This document shows, piece after piece, positions 1 to 7,504 of a DNA stretch of 35,941 nt. The position numbers were made by a program, and so were the translations under genes. The notes under the pieces were generated by a model. The model was given only the letters and a program-made list of their open reading frames with translations, had not been told where the DNA came from and searched no databases. This stretch comes from Micromonospora sp. H61 (lineage in GTDB: Bacteria > Actinomycetota > Actinomycetes > Mycobacteriales > Micromonosporaceae). The stretch is from positions 1-35,941 of the forward strand of contig NZ_JAGPXY010000067.1 in assembly GCF_018070325.1 (NCBI RefSeq). The letters are read 5' to 3'. Position 1 is the stretch's first letter. Every line of letters begins with the position of its first letter.

Positions 1-11
1 TGGGGGGGCCG

Positions 12-857
12 TTAGGGGCGGAGCACTGTTGGGTTCAGTTCGCCGGTGGCCACCAGGAGGGCGGGGCCGGAGAGCCAGCAGGAGCCGGACGTGACGGTCA
101 CCGTTAGGCGGCCGCCGGGCACGTCCACGGCGACCACGCCGGTGTCCCGGCCGGCGTCGCGCAGCGCCACGGCACCCACCGCGCAGGCACCGGTGCCGCA
201 GGACAGGGTCTCGGCGCTGCCGCGCTCGTACACCCGCATCAGGCTGTGCTCGTCGGTGCCGTCGACCGGGTCACCCGCCACGATGAACTCGACGTTCACC
301 CCGCTCGGGAAGACCGCCGGGTCGAACCCGGGCGCGACGGTCAGGTCCAGCGCCGACAGCTCCACGCCGGCCGGCAGCACGCAGACCAGGTGCGGGTTGC
401 CGACGTCCACCACCGCACCGGTCAGGGTCAGCCCGCCGAGGGTGGCGGCTGAACTGTCGTACACCTGGGGTCGGCGCATCTCGACGGACACGACGTCGCC
501 CTCGACCAGCGCGCGCACGACGCCGGCCCGGGTGGCCACCGGCAGCGCCGCGCCGGCCGGCGTGGCCAACCCGGTGTCGAGCAGGTAGCGCACGAAGACC
601 CGGGCGCCGTTGCCGCACATCTCGGCGAACGAGCCGTCGGCGTTCCAGTAGTCCATGAACCACTCGGCCTCGCCGGCCAGACCCGCGCCGTCCGGATGCT
701 TGGCCGCGCGGACCACCCGCAGCACGCCGTCCGCGCCGATGCCCCGCCGCCGGTCACAGAGCGCCGCGACCAGCTCCGGGGTCAGGTCGAGCTGACCGTC
801 CGGGTCGGGAAGGAGGACGAAGTCGTTGCCGGTGCCGTGGCCCTTGGTGAACTCCAC
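12..857 (-). CDS. dapF: Diaminopimelate epimerase
   Basis: Interconverts LL- and meso-diaminopimelate in the cytoplasm, feeding lysine and peptidoglycan synthesis. The 281-residue product has the usual family length. Both catalytic cysteine motifs are visible: MCGNGAR near residue 80 and SCGTGACAVG near residue 219, the two halves of the cofactor-independent racemase site. The N-terminus KGHGTGNDFVLL is typical of DapF. The start is a GTG seven bases after the miaA stop, so it is the last gene of a dioxygenase-like/miaA/dapF operon. The TAA stop lies 11 bases from the window edge, so nothing can be said about the next gene. Identity is certain; the exact start is slightly less so because the ribosome site (GGGG) is close to the GTG. 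Confidence 0.97.
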   Translation of the reverse strand: MEFTKGHGTGNDFVLLPDPDGQLDLTPELVAALCDRRRGIGADGVLRVVRAAKHPDGAGLAGEAEWFMDYWNADGSFAEMCGNGARVFVRYLLDTGLATPAGAALPVATRAGVVRALVEGDVVSVEMRRPQVYDSSAATLGGLTLTGAVVDVGNPHLVCVLPAGVELSALDLTVAPGFDPAVFPSGVNVEFIVAGDPVDGTDEHSLMRVYERGSAETLSCGTGACAVGAVALRDAGRDTGVVAVDVPGGRLTVTVTSGSCWLSGPALLVATGELNPTVLRP

Positions 858-864
858 AGCCCCA

Positions 865-1776
865 TCATCGCGCAGCCGCCGGCACCAGACGCAGGGCGGC
901 CCCGATCAGGTCCGGGGTCGTCGAGTCCAGCCAGTGGATCCGCGGGTCGCGCCGGAACCACGACCGCTGCCGGCGGACGAAGCGCCGGGTCGCCCGGACC
1001 GTCTCGTCGTGCGCCTGCGCCTCGGTCAGCTCACCGGCGAGCAGGCGCAGCACCTGCTGGTAGCCCAGCGCCCGACTCGCCGTCCGCCCCTCGGCCAGCC
1101 CGCGCCCGACCAGCTCACGGGTCTCCGGCACCAGGCCGTCGGCCCACATCCGGTCGACCCGCAGCGCGATCCGCTCGTCCAGCACGCCGGTGTCCAGGTC
1201 GACGCCGAGCTGCACCGACGGGTAGTACGGCGTCGGCTGCGGCAGCGAGGCGGCGAACGGCGCGCCGGTGAGCTCGATCACCTCCAGGGCCCGCACGATC
1301 CGCCGGCCGTTGCCCGGCAGGATGCCCTCGGCGGCGACCGGGTCGGCGGCGCGCAGCCGCGCGTACAGCGGGGCCGGACCGACCTCTGCCAACTCCCGTT
1401 CCAGCCGCTCCCGCAGCGCCGCGTCCGTGCCGGGGAACTCGAAACGCTCCAGCACCGCCCGCACGTACAGCCCGGAACCACCGACCAACAGCGGCACCCG
1501 CCCCCGGGACAGGATGTCGTCCACCGCCGCGCGGGCCAGTCGCTGGTACTCCGCGACGCTCGCCGGCTCGGTGACCTCCCAGATGTCCAGCAGGTGATGC
1601 GGCACCCCGTCCCGCTCGGCGAGGGTCAGCTTGGCGGTGCCGATGTCCATGCCCCGGTAGAGCTGCATCGAGTCGGCGTTGACCACCTCGCCGTCCAGGG
1701 CGTGCGCCAACGCGATGCTCAGCGCGGACTTGCCAGCCGCGGTCGGGCCGACCACCGCGACGACAGTGCCCGTCAC
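865..1776 (-). CDS. miaA: tRNA dimethylallyltransferase
   Basis: Transfers the dimethylallyl group of DMAPP to N6 of adenosine 37 in tRNAs reading UNN codons. This is the first step towards ms2i6A, which MiaB (7505-8998) completes. The 303-residue product has the P-loop GPTAAGKS at residues 10-17, the tRNA-contacting ADSMQLYRG segment, GGSGLYVRA and the C-terminal RQRSWFRRD motif. The GTG start at 1776 is chosen because it begins directly before the P-loop strand and overlaps the upstream stop as GTGA. A longer frame upstream exists but would read through the neighbouring gene. It is cotranscribed with dapF seven bases downstream. Confidence 0.97.
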   Translation of the reverse strand: MTGTVVAVVGPTAAGKSALSIALAHALDGEVVNADSMQLYRGMDIGTAKLTLAERDGVPHHLLDIWEVTEPASVAEYQRLARAAVDDILSRGRVPLLVGGSGLYVRAVLERFEFPGTDAALRERLERELAEVGPAPLYARLRAADPVAAEGILPGNGRRIVRALEVIELTGAPFAASLPQPTPYYPSVQLGVDLDTGVLDERIALRVDRMWADGLVPETRELVGRGLAEGRTASRALGYQQVLRLLAGELTEAQAHDETVRATRRFVRRQRSWFRRDPRIHWLDSTTPDLIGAALRLVPAAAR

Positions 1777-2489
1777 ACCCGCTCCCAGGACGCCACGAAG
1801 TAGGCCACCCCGTAGGGGGCGGAGTCGTGCAGCAACTCGCCGCGCCACCCACCACCGGCCGCGCGGGCCGCGCCGGCGAGCACCTGCCAGGGCGCGCGAC
1901 CGGCGGCCTTCAGCTCCGTCGACACCACCGGGTCGAGGTCGAGCAGGGCGTCCAGGTCCGCGTCGGCCAGCGCCGCGGCAACCCCGTGGTCGTACGGGAG
2001 GGCGCGCGCGTCGTCGTACCCGGGTGCTTTCTCTCCCCGGCAGGCCGACCCGTCCCCGAGCACCAGCGACGCCACCCGTTCACCGGTGGCGCCGACCTCG
2101 TCGGCGAGCGCTGCCAGCTCGGCCGGGCCGGCGTCGGCGGCCACCTGCACGGCCGTCACCGGCGGGCGGGTGCCGTGACGGGCCAGCAACCACGCGCCGA
2201 TGGTCAGGCTCAACGGCAGCACCGCACCCCGGTCCGGAAGGCCGGGCACCAACGGCACGTCCAGGTCGACACCCCAGGGTTGGAGAGAGCCGGTCGCCGG
2301 GGTGCGGATCGGGCCGGTCACCGGGCCGGTGCCCACCAGCACCACAATGTCCGGATCGGCGGCCAACAGCCGGCGTACGGCGGTGTCACAGGCCGCCCGC
2401 AGATCGTCCAGCTCCGGGGCCGCCGAGCCGGCCACCTCGGGCACGAGCAGGGGCGGATGCGGGCAGACGGCGGCGGCGACCAGTGGCAC
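1773..2489 (-). CDS. Class III extradiol dioxygenase subunit B-like protein
   Basis: A 238-residue protein that begins VPLVAAAVCPHPPLLVPEV, the start seen in the actinobacterial class III extradiol dioxygenase subunit B-like family. Members of this wider fold use non-haem iron to cleave aromatic rings, but the substrate of this branch is not known to me. It overlaps miaA by four bases (GTGA), and a gene of this type sits beside miaA and dapF in many actinobacteria, so a housekeeping role tied to this operon is more likely than aromatic catabolism (inference). The GTG start at 2489 follows a TACGGT element by a few bases, so the leader may be very short. The same frame stays open for a long way upstream, but that part is the antisense of the DUF349 gene. 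Confidence 0.85.
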   Translation of the reverse strand: MPLVAAAVCPHPPLLVPEVAGSAAPELDDLRAACDTAVRRLLAADPDIVVLVGTGPVTGPIRTPATGSLQPWGVDLDVPLVPGLPDRGAVLPLSLTIGAWLLARHGTRPPVTAVQVAADAGPAELAALADEVGATGERVASLVLGDGSACRGEKAPGYDDARALPYDHGVAAALADADLDALLDLDPVVSTELKAAGRAPWQVLAGAARAAGGGWRGELLHDSAPYGVAYFVASWERV

Positions 2490-2690
2490 CCGTCCACCGT
2501 AGCGGGAATCCCCGGTGCGTCTCCGCGCCGATCCGGTCATTAGGCCCCTAGGACACCGTATGGTCACGGTCGGCGATAGGCGCTCGACGCGGACCGGGTC
2601 GGACCTGTGACAATGCCGGAAGCAACTTGGCTGCGCCGTGGCGGCGACGGGGGATCGATCCCTCGACGCCGGGAGAACGAGGATGGGCAC

Positions 2691-3899
2691 ATGAGCGACT
2701 GGACTGCCTTCGGACGGGTGGACGCGGACGGCACCGTGTACGTCAAGACCACCGAGGGAGAGCGGGTGGTCGGATCCTGGCAGGCGGGAGCACCGGAGGA
2801 GGGCCTGGCACACTTCGCCCGTCGCTTCGCCGACCTGGTGACCGAGGTGGACCTGACCGAGGCGCGACTCAAGTCGGGTGCGGCGGACGCCGGGCACTCG
2901 TTGAGCACGATCCGGCGGATCCGTGCCACGCTGCCCGAGGCCAACGTGGTCGGCGACATCGACGCGCTGGCCACCCGCCTGGACAAGCTGGCGACCCTCG
3001 CCGAGGAGAAGGCCGGCGAAGCGCGCGCCGCCCGGGACGCCGCTCGCGGCGAGGCCCTGGCCCGCAAGACCGCGCTGGTCGAGGAGGCCGAGAAGCTGGC
3101 CGCCGAATCCACCGGGTGGAAGACCGCCGGGGACCGGCTCAAGGAGATCCTCGACGAGTGGAAGACCATCCGCGGGGTCGACAAGAAGGCCGACGGTGAG
3201 CTGTGGAAGCGGTTCGCCGCCGCCCGGGACGGCTTCACCCGCCGCCGCGGCGCCCACTTCGCCTCCCTGGACTCGCAGCGCAAGCAGGCACAGACCGCCA
3301 AGGAGGAGTTGGTCGCCGAAGCGGAGAAGCTCTCGGACTCCACCGACTGGGCCGCCACCGCGAACCAGCTCAAGGACCTGATGACCCAGTGGAAGGCCGC
3401 TCCGCGCGCCTCCAAGGAGGCCGAGCAGAAGCTCTGGGAACGGTTCCGGGGTGCGCAGGACGCCTTCTTCAGCCGGCGCAGCGAGGTCTTCTCCGCACGG
3501 GACAACGAGCAGCGCGGCAACCTGGAGCGCAAGCAGGCCCTGCTCGCCGAGGCCGAGGCGTTGGACATCGACGCCGACCCGAAGGGCGCCCAGGCCAGGC
3601 TGCGGGAGATCCAGGCCCAGTGGCACGAGGCCGGCCGGGTGCCCCGCGAGGCGGCCGCCGGGCTGGAGCGCCGACTGCGCGTCATCGACGACAAGGTCCG
3701 TGACGTGATGGACTCGGCGTGGCGCCGCACCACCAAGGAGGACAACCCGCTGCTCGCCCAGATGCGGGCGCAGGTGGCGGAGGCCGAGGACCGGCTGGCC
3801 CGGGCGCAGAGCGCCGGGGACGCACGCCGGATCAAGGAGGCGGAGCAGGCCCTCGCCTCCAAGCGGCAGTTCCTCCAACTCGCCGAGCAGGCCGGCTGA
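2691..3899 (+). CDS. DUF349 coiled-coil domain protein
   Basis: A 402-residue, highly charged, Lys/Glu/Ala-rich protein made of repeated helical units with the DUF349 pattern. Segments such as WKTAGDRLKEILDEWKTI, WAATANQLKDLMTQWKA and ARLREIQAQWHEAGRVPRE recur at about 80-90 residue spacing, each followed by a LWxRF or ERRLR stretch. There is no signal peptide or membrane segment, so it should be cytoplasmic. The molecular role of the family is poorly defined. The ATG at 2691 is preferred over upstream in-frame starts because the conserved region begins MSDWTAFGRVDADGTVYV and a GAGGA ribosome site lies 8-10 bases upstream. It is transcribed alone and ends at a strong hairpin (3913-3946). Confidence 0.88.
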   Translation: MSDWTAFGRVDADGTVYVKTTEGERVVGSWQAGAPEEGLAHFARRFADLVTEVDLTEARLKSGAADAGHSLSTIRRIRATLPEANVVGDIDALATRLDKLATLAEEKAGEARAARDAARGEALARKTALVEEAEKLAAESTGWKTAGDRLKEILDEWKTIRGVDKKADGELWKRFAAARDGFTRRRGAHFASLDSQRKQAQTAKEELVAEAEKLSDSTDWAATANQLKDLMTQWKAAPRASKEAEQKLWERFRGAQDAFFSRRSEVFSARDNEQRGNLERKQALLAEAEALDIDADPKGAQARLREIQAQWHEAGRVPREAAAGLERRLRVIDDKVRDVMDSAWRRTTKEDNPLLAQMRAQVAEAEDRLARAQSAGDARRIKEAEQALASKRQFLQLAEQAG

Positions 3900-3912
3900 G
3901 CTGACGACGTCC

Positions 3913-3946
3913 GGAGCCCCCGGTCCCCAGCGGGACCGGGGGCTCC
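3913..3946 (+). terminator. Strong hairpin terminator after the DUF349 gene
   Basis: A perfect 15-bp stem (3913-3927 with 3932-3946) closes a CAGC tetraloop 13 bases after the DUF349 stop. It has no long T tract, as is usual for terminators in high-GC actinomycetes. Confidence 0.85.
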
Positions 3947-4264
3947 CGCCTGTCCGGCCTCAGGCGTCCGCGCCCTCGTCTGCGCGCCCCCACGGCGGGG
4001 CGAGGCGGGGCGGGCGGGCAGGTTGACGCATTGACCTGGGCTGATCAGAATGAGCGACGGAGCCAGGCAGGGCCACCGGTGCGAGGGCGACGAAGGCGGA
4101 GCATCCGCCGTCGAGGGTCGCCGGTGAGCTTCCGCGAGTGACCACGTCCGGGTGACATGGGCCGTCGCGTGCTGTCCGCGTACCCCTTCGGGACCGTGGC
4201 GTGCGGACGGCCGCCCACCGGCGTCGTTCCTGGACGGCGTCGGACCTCCGAAGTGGAGCTCGCA
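3947..4264 (+). promoter_or_regulatory. Gene-free region upstream of the cellulase: promoter and about 200-base leader
   Basis: This 318-base stretch (365 bases gene-free in all) contains no supportable gene. A promoter-like pair, TTGACG (4023-4028) and CAGAAT (4046-4051) with a 17-base spacer, would start transcription near 4058. The leader would then be roughly 200 bases, long for this organism type. Within it, GGCGGA-GCA-TCCGCC forms a hairpin (4095-4109), flanked by GGCGAC/GTCGCC and CACCGG/CCGGTG pairs (4075-4126). I do not recognise a known riboswitch class in it. No CebR/CelR-like TGGGAGCGCTCCCA box is visible. Confidence 0.5.
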
Positions 4265-5848
4265 TTGTTCCGTCCCAAGGCTCTCGGCGGCGCGCTCACC
4301 GCGCTCGTCACCGTCGCGGCCGGCGTGTTCCTCGCCGCCGCCGTCAGCACCAGCCCGGCCGTCGCCGCCGGCACCGGTACGGGTTATCTACATACCAGTG
4401 GCAACCAGATCGTGGACAGCACCGGTGCGACAGTCCGGTTGACCGGCATCAACTGGTTCGGCATGGAGACCGACAACAAGACCTTCCACGGGCTGTGGTC
4501 GAACAACCCGTGGCGGGGACAACTCGACACGATGGCCCGGCTGGGTTACAACACGTTGCGGGTGCCGTACTCGAACGACGCGCTGAAACCGGGTGCGACC
4601 GCCAGTGGGATCAACGACTTCGTCAACCCGGACCTGATCGGGTTGTCGCCGTTGCAGATTCTGGACAAGGTGATCGACTACGCCGGCAGCAAGGGCATGC
4701 GGATCATCCTGGACCGGCACCGGCCGACGGCGGCCGGGCAGTCGCCGCTCTGGTACACGTCGACGGTTTCCGAGGCGACCTGGATCAACGACTGGAAGAT
4801 GCTCGCCCAGCGGTACGCGGGCAACCCGACGGTGATCGGTGCCGACCTGCACAACGAGCCGCACGCGGAGGGCACCAACCCGGCGGCCACCGGCGCGTGC
4901 TGGGGCTGTGGCGACACCACCCGGGACTGGCGGCTCGCCGCCGAGCGGGCCGGGAACGCCATCCTCGGCGTCCAGCCCAACTGGTTGATCTTCGTGGAGG
5001 GGGTGAGCTGCCCGAGCGGTGGCCTCTCCAACGTCTGGGACGGCGACACCAGCAACGACGAGGACTGCGGCTGGTGGGGTGGCAACCTGTCGAAGGCGGG
5101 TCAGTTCCCGGTCCGGCTGAGCGTGGCGAACCGGTTGGTCTACTCGCCGCACGAGTACGCCACCTCGGTGTACCGGCAGACCTGGTTCGACGCCCCGGAC
5201 TACCCGGCGAACATGCCGGCCATCTGGGACAAGTACTTCGGTTACCTCTACAAGCAGAACATCGCCCCGATCATGATGGGCGAGTTCGGCAGCACCCTGG
5301 TCGACCCGAAGGACAAGGTGTGGCTGGAGAAGCTGATGGCCTACACCGGGACCGGGGTGACCGGGATGTCCTTCACCTACTGGTCGTGGAACCCGAACTC
5401 GGGTGACACCGGCGGTATCGCGCTTGACGATTGGACGAACGTCAACACCGCCAAGCAGGCGATCCTCCAGCCGTACCTGATCGCGCCGTCCGGTGGCGGC
5501 ACCAGCGGACCGCCGACGGACCCGCCGACGGACCCGCCGGCCGGCGCCTGCACGGCCACCTACCGGCAGGTCAACGCCTGGCAGGGCGGCTTCCAGGGCG
5601 AGTTGACAGTGAAGAACACCGGCTCGGGCGCGGTGAACCCGTGGTCGGTCACCTGGAGTTGGCCGTCCGGGGTGACGGTGGGCAGTGGCTGGAACGCCAC
5701 CGTCACGCAGTCCGGTACGACTGTCACCGCCGCGGCTCCGAGCCACGCTCCGTCCCTGCCGGCGGGCGGATCGGTCACGGTGGGCTTCACCGCCAACGGC
5801 ACGGCCAGCGCGCCGGGCACTGTGAAACTCAGCGGCACCGGCTGCTGA
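4265..5848 (+). CDS. Secreted GH5 endoglucanase with C-terminal CBM2
   Basis: Predicted secreted beta-1,4-glucanase of about 527 residues. The order is signal peptide (hydrophobic run ending near SPAVAAG, about residue 37), GH5 catalytic domain, Thr/Pro-rich linker (PPTDPPTDPPAG), and a CBM2 cellulose-binding domain from about residue 427 to the end. The GH5 proton donor is in LHNEPH near residue 197 and the nucleophile in GEFGS near 339; ILDRHRP is also typical. The CBM2 ends have the expected disulphide cysteines (GACTATY and GTGC). A TTG start at 4265 is chosen because GGAG lies six bases upstream and the signal peptide follows; GTG at 4253 is the alternative. It stands beside a pectate lyase gene, so both act on plant cell walls. 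Confidence 0.93.
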   Translation: MFRPKALGGALTALVTVAAGVFLAAAVSTSPAVAAGTGTGYLHTSGNQIVDSTGATVRLTGINWFGMETDNKTFHGLWSNNPWRGQLDTMARLGYNTLRVPYSNDALKPGATASGINDFVNPDLIGLSPLQILDKVIDYAGSKGMRIILDRHRPTAAGQSPLWYTSTVSEATWINDWKMLAQRYAGNPTVIGADLHNEPHAEGTNPAATGACWGCGDTTRDWRLAAERAGNAILGVQPNWLIFVEGVSCPSGGLSNVWDGDTSNDEDCGWWGGNLSKAGQFPVRLSVANRLVYSPHEYATSVYRQTWFDAPDYPANMPAIWDKYFGYLYKQNIAPIMMGEFGSTLVDPKDKVWLEKLMAYTGTGVTGMSFTYWSWNPNSGDTGGIALDDWTNVNTAKQAILQPYLIAPSGGGTSGPPTDPPTDPPAGACTATYRQVNAWQGGFQGELTVKNTGSGAVNPWSVTWSWPSGVTVGSGWNATVTQSGTTVTAAAPSHAPSLPAGGSVTVGFTANGTASAPGTVKLSGTGC

Positions 5849-5874
5849 TCCACCGGGACGGCCGGTGCGCCGCT

Positions 5875-5913
5875 GCCGGGACGGCCGGTGCGCAGCGCAT
5901 CGGCCGTCCCGGC
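5875..5913 (+). terminator. Terminator after the cellulase, with a duplicated left arm
   Basis: A 13-bp perfect stem (5875-5887 with 5901-5913) lies 26 bases after the cellulase stop. Eighteen bases including the left arm (5876-5893) are an exact copy of 5853-5870, so the right arm could pair with either copy. Confidence 0.75.
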
Positions 5914-5945
5914 CATTTACATTCAGATTCTTCTATGCTTTCATC

Positions 5946-5960
5946 GGGAAAGCGCTTGCC
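5946..5960. promoter_or_regulatory. LacI-family operator-like palindrome upstream of pectate lyase
   Basis: GGGAAAGCGCTTGCC is a near-perfect palindrome centred on AGCGCT, one base away from the GGAAAGCGCTTTCC form bound by several LacI/GalR-family sugar regulators. It sits about 150 bases before the pectate lyase start, just after an AT-rich patch that may hold the promoter. A weaker half-site, CGCTTTCC, follows at 5990-5997. Together they suggest repression relieved by a sugar or oligosaccharide. The regulator is not in this window. Confidence 0.6.
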
Positions 5961-6106
5961 TCTCCATGGGTGAGCGCGAGCGCGGGAGCCGCTTTCCTTC
6001 ACGAACCTGCACTGGCGGGCCCGAGGACCACTGGTCCCGGCCGAGATCGCCGCCCACGGGCATGGGCGTCGCGACACCTCCGTCCGCCTCACCGAAAGGA
6101 AGCAGC

Positions 6107-7456
6107 ATGCGCACAGGACGGCGTCGAATGACGCTGATCGCCACCACTGCCGCAGCCACCGCCACCCTGGTCACCGCCGGGCTGCTGACCTCCGTGTCCG
6201 CCCAGGCGGCCGCCGGCTGCCAGGTGGCCTACTCGGTCGCCAGCCAGTGGCCGGGCGGATTCACCGGCAACGTCACAGTCACCAACCTCGGCGACCCGGT
6301 CTCCGGGTGGACGCTGCGCTGGTCGTACGGGGCCGGTCAGCAGGTCAGCCAGGCGTGGGGCGCCACCGCCTCGCAGAGCGGCAGCCAGGTCTCCGCGACA
6401 AACGTCGACTACAACGGCAACCTGGCGACGAACGCCAGCGCCACGTTCGGCTTCAACGCGAGTTGGAACAGCTCCAGCAACCCGGCCCCGAGCAGCTTCA
6501 GCCTGAACAACGTCGCCTGCACCGGCGGCACCACACCGACCACCCCGCCGCCTACCGACCCGCCACCGTCGAGCACTCCCCCGCCCAGCACCCAGCCGCC
6601 GTCGACACTTGTCGGCTGGGCCACCCAGAACGGCGGCACCACCGGTGGCGGTAGCGCCGCCACCACCACCGTCACCACCGCCTCGGCGTTGACCAGCGCG
6701 CTGAACGCGACAGGCGCCGCGGTGATCCGGGTGTCCGGGACGATCACCTGCTCGGGCATGCTGCGGGTCCGGTCCAACAAGACCATCCTCGGCAACTACG
6801 GCGCGACCATCGCCGGCTGCGGGCTCAACGTCAGCGGTGACCGCAACGTGATCATCCGCAACCTGACCTTCCGCGGTTGGAACGACGACGCGATCAACGT
6901 GCAGGAGTCGGCCACCAACATCTGGATCGACCACAACAGCTTCAGCAACGGGTACGACGGGGCCGTCGACATCAAGCGCGGCTCGGACTTCGTCACCGTC
7001 TCGTGGAACCGGGTCTTCAGCCACGACAAGACCATGCTGCTCGGTCACAGCGACGACAACGCCAGCCAGGACGTCGGTCACCTGCGGGTGAGCTACCACC
7101 ACAACTGGTTCGACGGCAGCAACCAGCGCAACCCCCGGGTGCGCTTCGGCAACCCGGTGCACGTGTACAACAACTACTACCGGGCCAACGGCGGCTACGG
7201 CGTGGCGTCCACCGAGAACGCCGGCGTGCTCGTCGAGGGCAACTACTTCGAGAACGTCGACGACCCGTACCACCGCGGTGAGGGGGACTCGGGGCCCGGC
7301 AGCCTGGTCGCCCGCAACAACCACTTCGTCAACTCGCCCACCGGCCAGGCCGGCGGCAGCGTGGCCAGCATCCCGTACTCCTACCAGCTGGACACCGCGA
7401 GCAACGTCAAGTCCATCGTGACGGCGGGCGCCGGCGCCGGCCGGATCACCGTCTGA
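6107..7456 (+). CDS. Secreted PL1 pectate lyase with N-terminal CBM2
   Basis: Predicted secreted pectate lyase of 449 residues that cleaves polygalacturonate by calcium-dependent beta-elimination. It has a signal peptide (MRTGRRR, hydrophobic stretch, then SAQAAAG near residue 32), a CBM2 domain at about 33-142 (GCQVAYSVASQWPGGFTGNV), a Pro/Thr/Ser linker, and a PL1 parallel beta-helix from about 167. Within PL1 the calcium-site region DGAVDIKRGSDFVTVSWN and the catalytic-arginine segment NQRNPRVRFG are both present. The ATG at 6107 has an AAAGGAAG ribosome site. The CBM2 is at the N-terminus here but at the C-terminus in the neighbouring cellulase; attaching a cellulose binder to a pectinase holds it near pectin in intact walls (inference). 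Confidence 0.95.
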   Translation: MRTGRRRMTLIATTAAATATLVTAGLLTSVSAQAAAGCQVAYSVASQWPGGFTGNVTVTNLGDPVSGWTLRWSYGAGQQVSQAWGATASQSGSQVSATNVDYNGNLATNASATFGFNASWNSSSNPAPSSFSLNNVACTGGTTPTTPPPTDPPPSSTPPPSTQPPSTLVGWATQNGGTTGGGSAATTTVTTASALTSALNATGAAVIRVSGTITCSGMLRVRSNKTILGNYGATIAGCGLNVSGDRNVIIRNLTFRGWNDDAINVQESATNIWIDHNSFSNGYDGAVDIKRGSDFVTVSWNRVFSHDKTMLLGHSDDNASQDVGHLRVSYHHNWFDGSNQRNPRVRFGNPVHVYNNYYRANGGYGVASTENAGVLVEGNYFENVDDPYHRGEGDSGPGSLVARNNHFVNSPTGQAGGSVASIPYSYQLDTASNVKSIVTAGAGAGRITV

Positions 7457-7468
7457 CTCGGCCTTTCG

Positions 7469-7499
7469 CGGAAGGGCCCCTCGTCCAGGGGCCCTTCCG
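7469..7499. terminator. Bidirectional terminator between pectate lyase and miaB
   Basis: A perfect 13-bp stem (7469-7481 with 7487-7499) with loop CGTCC lies in the 48-base gap between two converging genes and can serve both strands. Confidence 0.85.
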
Positions 7500-7504
7500 T
7501 GCGG

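Noticed and set aside
1773..3878. Open frame of 701 codons on the minus strand
   Set aside because: Only the last 238 codons match a family; the first part is exactly antisense to the DUF349 gene.
4058..4264. Known riboswitch (c-di-GMP-I, ydaO or cobalamin) in the cellulase leader
   Set aside because: The conserved cores of these classes are not found; only generic stems are.
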